DNA of 64,000 nt from Streptomyces bicolor. Its GTDB lineage: Bacteria > Actinomycetota > Actinomycetes > Streptomycetales > Streptomycetaceae. Both the position numbers and the translations under genes were made by a program. The stretch lies in contig NZ_JOFS01000009.1 of NCBI RefSeq assembly GCF_000719285.1, positions 434,001 through 498,000 on the forward strand. The letters are read 5' to 3'. The notes under the pieces are model-generated. The model saw only the letters and a list, made by a program, of their open reading frames with translations. It made no database searches and was not told the origin of the DNA. This document shows, one piece after another, positions 16,306 through 23,401 of this stretch (position 1 is its first letter; the number at the start of each line of letters is the position of its first letter).

Positions 16306-17637
16306 ATGGCTGGCAACGCCGGCAAGAGCGGCCAGGATCCACGAACAGTGCTTGAGTTACTGCTCTCGCAGCAGCCCAAGACGTACGAGGAGATCGCTCG
16401 GGACTTCGGGGTGCTAGCCCGCAAGATGGGTGAGGACGCGACGCTAACTGCTCGGCACCTTCGGCGTCTTGCCTCTGGTCAGCGGTCAGGAGTCAACCCC
16501 GTCACCCGCCGTGTTCTGCAGATGATGTTCGGCAAACCGCTTGAGGAGCTGCTCAGCCCGTGGGATGGGGCGCTCGTGGCGGGGAGCACGCCTTCGGGTG
16601 TGGTCATTGCGACTGGCCATCCCACGGCAGACAAGGAGCTGATCAACGTGGCGGCACAGCGGGCCCGACGCTTCGCCTTGACTACGGGGCAGACCGACCT
16701 CACTCCCGAGGCCATGGAACAGGTCCACGCGGACGTTCAACGCCTCGCCATGGACTATCCGCAGCGACCTCTCTCTGAACTGCTGCCTGACATGATCGAG
16801 GCGCAGGACACCATTTACACCTTGCTCGAGCGCCAGCGGCGCCCTGGGCAAGCGCGGCAGCTCTACCTTCTGGCAGGAGTGACCGGAGGCCTGTTGGCCA
16901 AGGCGAGCCACGACCTGGCTGATCCGCATGCCGCGCTCACGCAGGCCCGTACGGCGTTCATGTGCGCGGACCAGGCTGATCACAACGGCTTGCGGGCGTG
17001 GATCCGCGGCGTGCAGTCCCTGGTGGCGTACTGGGCCGGCCGCACCCGAGAAGCCGTGCAGTACGCGCAATCTGGCGCGGAGTTCGCCGACCTGGCGAGC
17101 AGTACGGCCAAAGTGTGGCTGCCGATGAACGAGGCCCGCGCCTGGGCGGCACTCGGCAACGCCGACAAGTCCCGCGCAGCGATCCAGCGAGCCGAGGACG
17201 CCTGGGAGTCCGTCCAGGAGGACGAGGTGGACGAGCTGGGCGGACTCTGCACCTTCGGCCGGGTGCGCCAGATCTACTACGCGGCTGACGCCCTGACATG
17301 GCTGCCATCCGAGGCGGGAGCTGCTCAGGACTACGCCGAGCGGGCCGTGCTGGAGTACGAGGACGAGTCGGCCCCTGAATGGGCCTTCGGCGACCAGGCC
17401 GGTAGCCGTGCCGACTTGGCGATCGCTCGGATCCAGATGGGCGAGCTGGAGGGCGCGACGGAGGCCGTCGTCCCCGTCCTTGACCTCGCACCCGAGCAGC
17501 GCATCAACGGGATCGTTCACAGCGCGCAGCGAGTACACAGGGCTTTGCGGGACTCTCCGCTGGCTGAGGCAGGATCTGACCTGCAAGAGCAGATCGAGAT
17601 GTTCACCCGCACACCACTGAAGTCTCTCCCCCGTTGA
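16306..17637 (+). CDS. HTH-TPR transcriptional regulator
   Basis: A 443-residue protein. The N-terminal 75 residues have a DNA-binding pattern (KTYEEIARDFGVLARKMG ... LTARHLRRLASGQRSG), and from about residue 110 to the end it is all helical with TPR-like repeats (for example AWAALGNADKSRAAIQRAED and RADLAIARIQMGELEGAT). This is the architecture of the large Streptomyces family of HTH proteins with TPR sensor domains, often placed next to genes they control. The acetyltransferase gene starts 8 nt after its stop, so the two are likely co-transcribed. Confidence 0.8.
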   Translation: MAGNAGKSGQDPRTVLELLLSQQPKTYEEIARDFGVLARKMGEDATLTARHLRRLASGQRSGVNPVTRRVLQMMFGKPLEELLSPWDGALVAGSTPSGVVIATGHPTADKELINVAAQRARRFALTTGQTDLTPEAMEQVHADVQRLAMDYPQRPLSELLPDMIEAQDTIYTLLERQRRPGQARQLYLLAGVTGGLLAKASHDLADPHAALTQARTAFMCADQADHNGLRAWIRGVQSLVAYWAGRTREAVQYAQSGAEFADLASSTAKVWLPMNEARAWAALGNADKSRAAIQRAEDAWESVQEDEVDELGGLCTFGRVRQIYYAADALTWLPSEAGAAQDYAERAVLEYEDESAPEWAFGDQAGSRADLAIARIQMGELEGATEAVVPVLDLAPEQRINGIVHSAQRVHRALRDSPLAEAGSDLQEQIEMFTRTPLKSLPR

Positions 17638-17645
17638 GGAGTCTC

Positions 17646-18191
17646 GTGACCTACCCCCTGCGCCTGAGCGGTCGGCGTGTGGTCCTTCGCGAGTTCACGC
17701 TGGACGACGTCGACGACGCACTGAAAATCATCGGTGACGACCGGGTCACACGCTTCCTGTCTTTCGACAGTCGCAGCCGTGACGAAGCTCAGGCCATGAT
17801 CGAAGGCGCGGTGAAGCGCGCCCAGGAGTCGCCTCGGACGGAGTACTACCTCGCGGTGGCCCGGCCCGACGACGACCGCATGATCGGCTTCGCCCGTATC
17901 GCATTCGCCGGCGTCAAGGCCGGGAAGCTGGGCTATGCCATCGCGGCGGATGAATGGGGCCACGGGTACGCAACCGATGCCGCCCGGACGCTCACCGACT
18001 TCGCCTTCCGTGTTCTCCAGCTCCACCGCGTCAGTGCCGCCATCGGTCCGGAGAACTCTGCTTCGATCGCCCTGGTGGAGAGACTCGGCTTCACCAAGGA
18101 AGGAATCCTCCGGGACCACGTCTTCACCAACAGTTCCTGGCGGGACAGCGTCCTGTATTCCGTCCTCGAGCACGAGTGGCAGCCCCTGTAG
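17646..18191 (+). CDS. GNAT-family N-acetyltransferase (RimJ/RimL type)
   Basis: A 181-residue GNAT enzyme: LRLSGRRVVLREFTLDD at the N-terminus, RMIGFARIAF as beta-4, an acetyl-CoA loop ADEWGHGYATDAARTL, then NSASIALVERLGFTKEGIL, diagnostic of RimJ/RimL-like enzymes that acetylate an amino group of a protein or antibiotic. GTG at 17646 is preferred because GAGGAG lies 5 nt upstream; an earlier TTG start overlaps the stop of the regulator gene. Substrate unknown. Confidence 0.88.
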   Translation: MTYPLRLSGRRVVLREFTLDDVDDALKIIGDDRVTRFLSFDSRSRDEAQAMIEGAVKRAQESPRTEYYLAVARPDDDRMIGFARIAFAGVKAGKLGYAIAADEWGHGYATDAARTLTDFAFRVLQLHRVSAAIGPENSASIALVERLGFTKEGILRDHVFTNSSWRDSVLYSVLEHEWQPL

Positions 18192-18798
18192 GAACCACCA
18201 GACTCGGCTCCTCAGGCCCGGGGCCTTGACCCGAGCCTTCGAAATGCGGCCTCTGACCCCGGCGCGAAACCCCGCCCAGTCGGACAGGCCTCAGGTGCGT
18301 CCGGTCCCGGAGCCTTTTCGGGTGGCTGATTCGGCGACATGCCCGCCGGCGAGATAGCGACCTCCATCCCATTGCACTCCGCTCCCAAGCTTGTGCGCCC
18401 CGGCTACGAGGCCGTCGATCATGATGGCGATGCTGGGGGTACCTCTCACCCTCGGTATGGACGCCTACACGGACTCCGGCGCGATCGGTTACCCCTGCTG
18501 CGCCACCGCGGGCAGGGGGATGGCGGACTGGCCAGCCTCACGGAGACCTTCGCTGAACATCTCGAAGCTCCGGGCGAACGTCCGCACGGCAGGGGAGGGG
18601 ACCGCCCGGTAGCAGGCGGCCCTGGGGGCATGATGACTGCAGGAACTTAGATATCAACGATCTTGAGGGAGAGGGGGGCAAATGCCGCATAATCTTCGTA
18701 CGGGCTGATCAGCAAGCGTCCAAGCTCGCCTTCATTCCTGTGGGTAATGGGCCCCGCGACGCGCCCTTCAGGTGCTGCTAGCCCCCTGGATCCTGTGA
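18192..18798. other. Gene-free region upstream of argS
   Basis: About 600 bp with no frame of convincing coding bias in either direction and no RNA gene that I can recognise. The mixed composition and short broken frames on both strands could be the remains of a decayed gene, but I could not match them to anything. Confidence 0.45.
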
Positions 18799-18828
18799 TT
18801 GGACACTGTTCTTTCGCCTCGGATAGAT
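18799..18828 (+). promoter_or_regulatory. Predicted argS promoter, leaderless transcript
   Basis: TTGGAC at 18799-18804 and ATAGAT at 18823-18828, 18 nt apart, fit a housekeeping sigma (HrdB-type) promoter. The argS ATG begins 8 nt after the -10 box, where transcription should start, and there is no Shine-Dalgarno sequence. The mRNA would therefore begin at or next to the AUG, as for many leaderless Streptomyces genes. Confidence 0.6.
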
Positions 18829-18835
18829 TTTTCGA

Positions 18836-20563
18836 ATGGCGAATCTGGAAGAATTGCTGCATCAGAGGTTGGCCCCGGCATTCGAGACGGTGGCTGGCGC
18901 CCCCGTCGACCCGGTCATCCGACGATCCCAGCGCGCTGACTTCCAGTCGGACGCCGCTTTGGCGCTCGTACGCAAGATCGGCGGCAACCCGCGTGACATC
19001 GCCAGCCGGGTCGTAGAGGCCGCCGAGCTGGGCGATCTTTGCTCCTCGGTCGAGATCTCGGGCCCCGGTTTCATCAACCTGACCTTCGCTGACGACGTGC
19101 TCGCACGTCTCCTCACCGACTCGGTCGGTGACGAGCGACTCGGTGTGCCGCAAGCCAAGGCCCCAGAGACCATCGCGATCGACTACTCCGCCCCGAACGC
19201 AGCCAAGGAGATGCACGTCGGACATCTGCGTTCGACGATCATCGGCGATGCGGCCGTGCGCCTACTGGAGTGGCAGGGGCACACCGTCATTCGACAGAAC
19301 CACATCGGCGAGTGGGGCACCCCCTTCGGCATGCTCGTCGAGCACCTGCTCGACATCGGAGAGACCGAGGCCGCGCACGAGCTGTCGGTCGGTGACCTGA
19401 ATGGTTTCTATCGGGCAGCCCGCGTCAAGTTCGACGCCGACGAAACATTCAAGGACCGGGCCCGCAAGCGGGTCGTCCTGCTGCAGAGCGGCGACGAGAC
19501 GACTCTGCGTCTGTGGAAGACGCTCGTGGACGAGTCGAAGAAGTACTTCATGACCGTCTACGGCATGCTGGGTGTCCGGCTGACCGAAGACGACTTCTTC
19601 GGCGAGAGCTACTACAACGACCAGCTTCAGTCCGTAGTGGATGAGCTGGACGAGCTCGGCCTCCTGCGGCTGAGCGATGGCGCCCAGTGCGTGTTCCCCG
19701 AGGGCTACAAGAACCGGAGCGGCGACCCTCTGCCGATCATCGTCAAGAAGGGCGACGGCGGCTTCGGCTACGGCGCGACCGACCTGGCCACGATCCGGCA
19801 CCGTCTGCGGAACCTCCAGGCCACCCGTCTGCTGTACGTTGTGGGCCTGCCCCAGCACCAGCACCTAGCGATGATCTACGACGTCGCTCGGGACGCACGC
19901 TGGCTTGTTCCTCCCGCCCGCGCCGAGCACGTCGGACACGGGTCGATCCTCGGCGACGACGGCAAGATGCTGCGGACCCGTGCCGGTAAGTCAGTGAAGC
20001 TGGTGGACCTCCTCGAAGAGGCCGTGGTCAGGGCCTCCGCAGTAGTCGCCGAGAAGAACCCCGAGCTTGATGAAGATGCCCGTGCCGCGGTCGCCCAGGC
20101 GGTCGGTATCGGAGCGGTCAAGTACGCGGATCTCTCCACCGATCGCACGCGGGACTACGTCTTCGACGTCGACCGGATGGTGTCGTTCGAAGGCAACACC
20201 GCCCCCTATCTGCAGTACGCGCGAGCTCGGATCTGCTCCATCTTCCGCCGCGCTGGCGTGGAAACGCCGCTGCAAGGTGTAGAGAAGCTGGTCATCACCG
20301 AGCCTGCCGAGCGTGCGCTTGCTCTGGAGTTGCTCGAGTTCAGCAGCCTCCTCGCAGAGGTTGCCGAGACGCTCGAGTTCCACAAGCTCGCCAACTACCT
20401 GTACGGGTTGGCTTCGGCGTTCACGAGCTTCTACGAGAAGTGCCCTGTCCTTCGCGCCGAGGGTGATGTCAAGCAGAGCCGCCTGGCTCTCTGTGACATC
20501 ACCGCTCGGACGCTGGAGCTGGGCCTGGGCCTCCTCGGTATCGAAGCCCCTGACCGTATGTGA
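18836..20563 (+). CDS. argS: Arginyl-tRNA synthetase, probably an accessory copy
   Basis: A 575-residue class I aminoacyl-tRNA synthetase that charges tRNA-Arg. The HIGH-type motif is KEMHVGHLRSTIIGD (HVGH at 127-130), followed by HIGEWGTPFGMLVEHL, both specific to ArgRS; the additional N-terminal domain (residues 1-105, SGPGFINLTF) and the C-terminal DALR anticodon-binding region (APYLQYARARICSIF) are complete. Length is normal. It sits at the edge of a gene group with transferases, kinases and a decarboxylase and not among translation genes, so it may be a second copy giving self-resistance or supplying Arg-tRNA; this cannot be decided without the rest of the genome. It is convergent with the nucleotidyltransferase-like gene, with 14 bp between stops. 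Confidence 0.93.
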   Translation: MANLEELLHQRLAPAFETVAGAPVDPVIRRSQRADFQSDAALALVRKIGGNPRDIASRVVEAAELGDLCSSVEISGPGFINLTFADDVLARLLTDSVGDERLGVPQAKAPETIAIDYSAPNAAKEMHVGHLRSTIIGDAAVRLLEWQGHTVIRQNHIGEWGTPFGMLVEHLLDIGETEAAHELSVGDLNGFYRAARVKFDADETFKDRARKRVVLLQSGDETTLRLWKTLVDESKKYFMTVYGMLGVRLTEDDFFGESYYNDQLQSVVDELDELGLLRLSDGAQCVFPEGYKNRSGDPLPIIVKKGDGGFGYGATDLATIRHRLRNLQATRLLYVVGLPQHQHLAMIYDVARDARWLVPPARAEHVGHGSILGDDGKMLRTRAGKSVKLVDLLEEAVVRASAVVAEKNPELDEDARAAVAQAVGIGAVKYADLSTDRTRDYVFDVDRMVSFEGNTAPYLQYARARICSIFRRAGVETPLQGVEKLVITEPAERALALELLEFSSLLAEVAETLEFHKLANYLYGLASAFTSFYEKCPVLRAEGDVKQSRLALCDITARTLELGLGLLGIEAPDRM

Positions 20564-20569
20564 TGCGTG

Positions 20570-20600
20570 GGCGCCCGCTACCGGCGAGGTACCGGGCGCC
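20570..20600. terminator. Hairpin directly after argS
   Basis: A 13-bp stem with one mismatch: GGCGCCCGCTACC pairs with GGTACCGGGCGCC around a 5-nt loop, beginning 7 nt after the argS stop. It reaches into the last codons of the convergent gene. It could terminate argS transcripts and also fold in the opposite transcript. Confidence 0.6.
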
Positions 20601-21204
20601 AGTTGAGCAATCCCGTTGAGGAGTACGACCGGCACCACTGGTCGTACTCCTCAACGTCGTTAACACCGTCGTCGAGGACCGCGCGGTAGACATCGATGGA
20701 CCGGTACTCGGTGCCGCGTGCCACGAGGGATTCCTTGATGCGCAGGATCGCGCTGCGGGTGTGGGGACTCAGTGCGGCGCGCATGGGTTCGACGAGGGCA
20801 GCCGAGCGTGGCCCGTCGTAGTCGGCGGGTAGCAGCCACATCTGCACGGTCCATGGCACGCCGTGGACGCGGTAGCGCACCTCCCAGCCGAGGCCGGCGT
20901 CTGGCTCGTTGACCGCGTTGAGGAACAGGACTCTGTCGACGGCCGGGTCCTGGGCCCACGCGGACACGAGGGCGAACCCGGATTCGACACGTAGAGCGCC
21001 GTAGATCTCGATGTCTATGTCGGGGGCAACCAGCAGGCCGTACGACATCGCTCCGCATAGCTCCGGCACGCCGAACTGCTTCCACTGCTTGAGCGGTTGC
21101 AGCGCGTTCATGACGGTACGCGCCTGCTCTTGCCGGGCGTCCTGTCGTTGAAGGGGGGTGGTGTGGTTGTCCTGCCCTTGGCCCGTGGCTGCCGTAGTTG
21201 TCAC
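20578..21204 (-). CDS. Nucleotidyltransferase-like protein of the biosynthetic cluster
   Basis: A 208-residue protein. The GTG at 21204 overlaps the stop of the sulfotransferase gene (GTGA), which fixes the start. The central segment SYGLLVAPDIDIEIYG has the acidic DIDxE pattern of nucleotidyltransferase-fold proteins, and WEVRYRVHGVPWTVQMWLLP gives further beta strands of that fold; the C-terminal 70 residues are helical (RSAILRIKESLVARG), like MNT-HEPN or lincosamide-nucleotidyltransferase-type proteins. It is the last gene of the leftward operon. It might adenylylate a sugar or an amine; this is inference from the fold. Confidence 0.6.
   Translation of the reverse strand: MTTTAATGQGQDNHTTPLQRQDARQEQARTVMNALQPLKQWKQFGVPELCGAMSYGLLVAPDIDIEIYGALRVESGFALVSAWAQDPAVDRVLFLNAVNEPDAGLGWEVRYRVHGVPWTVQMWLLPADYDGPRSAALVEPMRAALSPHTRSAILRIKESLVARGTEYRSIDVYRAVLDDGVNDVEEYDQWCRSYSSTGLLNWRPVPRR
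20615..20655. terminator. Second perfect hairpin, inside the 3' end of the convergent gene
   Basis: A perfect 16-bp inverted repeat, GTTGAGGAGTACGACC and GGTCGTACTCCTCAAC, with a 9-nt loop. It lies wholly within coding sequence of the leftward nucleotidyltransferase-like gene, about 50 nt past the argS stop. It has no T tract. As a tandem to the first hairpin it could stop read-through from argS. Confidence 0.55.
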
Positions 21205-21989
21205 CGATGTGCCTCCAGGTACCCGAAGGCGCGGCAGGCTTCCATCAGACTGTCCGGCACATCTGCGTCTGCCGGCATGCTCCGACTGGCCTGGACGACG
21301 CCACTCTTGATGTTGTCGGTGAAGTCGCCGATCCCCTGCACGAACGGGCCGTGGTCCACGCTCCCGTAGTTGAGCATCTCGGGCTCCCACGGCACGTCGA
21401 GGCACATGCAGATCTCCCGGGTCACCTGCTCCGCATCGCCGGTGAGGTCTTCGTAGCGCACGGTGGTGCCCTCGAGTGTGCGGCGGGCTTCGTCGAGCTC
21501 CTGGAGGTACGTGGTCACCAACTGCTCTGTCTGCTCCGGGTCTTGCTCTGGTCTCCCTGCCAGCGCCGACTCCAGGATGTGCAGGGGATGCCGGAGCAGG
21601 AAGATGTACCGGGCTTGCGGCCAGCATGTCGCGAGCCTGCGCCACAGCAGCAGGTTACCGGGGGTCTTGTCCACCACGATGTCCTTGCCTGTGAGGGCCA
21701 GTTCGCGGTGGAGCATGCGGTCCCAGAGCAGGTGCTCGATCTCGTCCTTCTCCAGGTTCGAGGCCCGCATCGCCAATTCGATGTAGGGGCTGGTGAGCTG
21801 GACTTCGAGATCGGCCAAGTGCAGCTCGTGCGGTGCCCGGATCTTGCTGTGAGTGTCCAGGATGCACCGCAGAAGTGTCGACCCGGAGCGTATCGAGCTG
21901 AGGATGAACACCGGCGATGGCACCAGGCGATCCGGTGCTGGCTTCGATGGCACGCGCAGTCTCCTCGTTTCCTGTCCTGGATTGGTCAT
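21201..21989 (-). CDS. PAPS-dependent sulfotransferase
   Basis: A 262-residue protein of the sulfotransferase P-loop fold. The 5'-phosphosulfate-binding loop is FILSSIRSGSTLLRCILDTH (residues 28-47), and the 3'-phosphate-binding region is FLLRHPLHILESALAG with the conserved RxP.D.xxS-like arrangement. It is most similar in layout to bacterial Sulfotransfer_3 proteins that sulfate carbohydrates or small molecules. The start is set by an ATGA overlap with the upstream PHP gene and its end by a GTGA overlap with the next gene. It suggests that the cluster product carries a sulfate ester. Confidence 0.85.
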   Translation of the reverse strand: MTNPGQETRRLRVPSKPAPDRLVPSPVFILSSIRSGSTLLRCILDTHSKIRAPHELHLADLEVQLTSPYIELAMRASNLEKDEIEHLLWDRMLHRELALTGKDIVVDKTPGNLLLWRRLATCWPQARYIFLLRHPLHILESALAGRPEQDPEQTEQLVTTYLQELDEARRTLEGTTVRYEDLTGDAEQVTREICMCLDVPWEPEMLNYGSVDHGPFVQGIGDFTDNIKSGVVQASRSMPADADVPDSLMEACRAFGYLEAHR

Positions 21990-22852
21990 CGACGCCAGAA
22001 GTCGATGGGGTCCTTGCCCGGCTTGAAGCCGTGAGCTTCGACCATGGCCGCCGTTGCGGCGAAGTTCCGGCCGACGGTCTCCGGCTCGTGAGAGTCGCTG
22101 CCGAAGGAGACCGCTGATCCGCCCTCCTCGTACCACCAGCGCACAACCTCGGCCGCGGGCCAGGGGCCTTGGGTGTTCATTTCGAGTGCCCTGTCCGAGC
22201 GGGCCAGGGCGCGCAGGACGGCCCGGTACTCCTCTTCGTAGTCGTTCGCGTTGAACGGCTTCGCGTCCTTCGGCCAAGCGCGCATCGGGTAGTCGATGTG
22301 GGCGAGGACCTGGAATACGTCGCTGCTTTCCACCATGTTGAGCGTCTCGATGAGGTAGGTGCGCATCAGTTCCTGGGCGTTGTCGGGCGTGAAGAGGAAC
22401 GGCGCATAGTGGATCTGTCCGTCGACGACCAGCGAGTGCAGCGAGCCAAGGAGCCGGTCAAAGGTCCTACGCTCCAGCAGCGCGTCGATCTCGTCCTTGA
22501 ACATGTGGGGCTCACCGAGCTCCATCCCGGACAGGATCTTGAGATCCGGGTAGCGGTCGCGGCAGCGTTCGAGGCACTCCCAGTACCCGTCCGAGTCGAA
22601 CAGTCCGCTGGTTGCGTGTGTGTCGATGACACGGACGATGGAGGAGTCTTCCTTCTCCCCAGGGAATGCCCACGTGGTGAAGTCGGCGTGGTCGGTGAAG
22701 GAGATGGCCGGCAGGCCGAGGCGTATGGCCTCTTCGCAGGCCTTCTCCATCACCGCTGTCGAGGCGTCCCAGGACCACTCCGTGTGGACGTGGTTGTCTG
22801 CCGGAAGCGGCAGTCCCGGCGCGGCCTTCCATGCGAATTCTTCCGTGGTCAA
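21986..22852 (-). CDS. PHP-domain phosphoesterase (histidinol-phosphatase-like)
   Basis: A 288-residue metal-dependent phosphoesterase. Metal-binding motifs in order: NHVHTEWSWD near residue 20, FTDHADF near 53, GMELGEPH near 109, GSLHSL near 136, LAHIDYP near 183 and SFGSDSHEPETVG near 254, the full set of the PHP family used by histidinol-phosphatases. In this operon it may remove a phosphate put on by the kinase domain of the fusion enzyme. It is 24 nt downstream of the nucleotidyltransferase gene and overlaps the sulfotransferase by ATGA. Confidence 0.88.
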   Translation of the reverse strand: MTTEEFAWKAAPGLPLPADNHVHTEWSWDASTAVMEKACEEAIRLGLPAISFTDHADFTTWAFPGEKEDSSIVRVIDTHATSGLFDSDGYWECLERCRDRYPDLKILSGMELGEPHMFKDEIDALLERRTFDRLLGSLHSLVVDGQIHYAPFLFTPDNAQELMRTYLIETLNMVESSDVFQVLAHIDYPMRAWPKDAKPFNANDYEEEYRAVLRALARSDRALEMNTQGPWPAAEVVRWWYEEGGSAVSFGSDSHEPETVGRNFAATAAMVEAHGFKPGKDPIDFWRR

Positions 22853-22876
22853 CGGATCGTCCTTCCCTTGTGTAGT

Positions 22877-23401
22877 TCAACTGCGGTTGCGGACGCCGAG
22901 CGCCTGAAGCGCCCTGCGCTCGGCTGGTGATCCCGGGCTGCCCAGTTGCTGTGCGACTACCTGCTTTGCGTGGTCAGTCAGCTCGTCGAGCTGGGGGCAG
23001 GCGCGTACGGTGAGGCGTGTCCCGAGTAGGGCGCGCAGCACCTCCGCCTCGTCTGAAGCGGCCAGCTCGGGGTCTACGTGCCCGCGTGCCTGGGCCTGCT
23101 GAACGGCTTGGCGAACGCTGCTGCTGTCGAGGGCCTCTTGGCACTGCTGGAGGGTGAACAGTTCGATCGGGTAGTCGGGGTCCGGTGTGTAGCCGAGGCG
23201 GCTTTGTAGTTCGGCGAACCCGGATCGCAGTCGGGTCGTCGTCTCGGCGGTCTCGGGTTCGGCGAGTAGTACGAAGCAGTCGATATCGCTGCCGGGACCG
23301 GCCCGGCCGGTCGCGATGGACCCGTAGATGAACACGCCGATGGCATGCGGGCACGTGTCGTGGAGGTACTGGTCGATCGCTGCCGTGACTGTGATGGTCA
23401 T
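22877..23401 (-). CDS. Nucleotidyltransferase (MNT type)
   Basis: A 174-residue minimal nucleotidyltransferase. The catalytic GS motif is IYGSIATGRAGPGSDID (about residues 25-41), with the two metal-binding aspartates, and a third acidic residue in PIELFTLQQ. The C-terminal half is helical (AEVLRALLGTRLTVR), as in MNT-HEPN-like or aminoglycoside adenylyltransferase-type proteins. The ATG at 23401 overlaps the stop of the fusion gene (ATGA). It may adenylylate an intermediate or the product for self-protection. Confidence 0.8.
   Translation of the reverse strand: MTITVTAAIDQYLHDTCPHAIGVFIYGSIATGRAGPGSDIDCFVLLAEPETAETTTRLRSGFAELQSRLGYTPDPDYPIELFTLQQCQEALDSSSVRQAVQQAQARGHVDPELAASDEAEVLRALLGTRLTVRACPQLDELTDHAKQVVAQQLGSPGSPAERRALQALGVRNRS

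Noticed and set aside
18339..18650. Short plus-strand frame upstream of argS
   Set aside because: No coding bias, no ribosome-binding site and no similarity I recognise.
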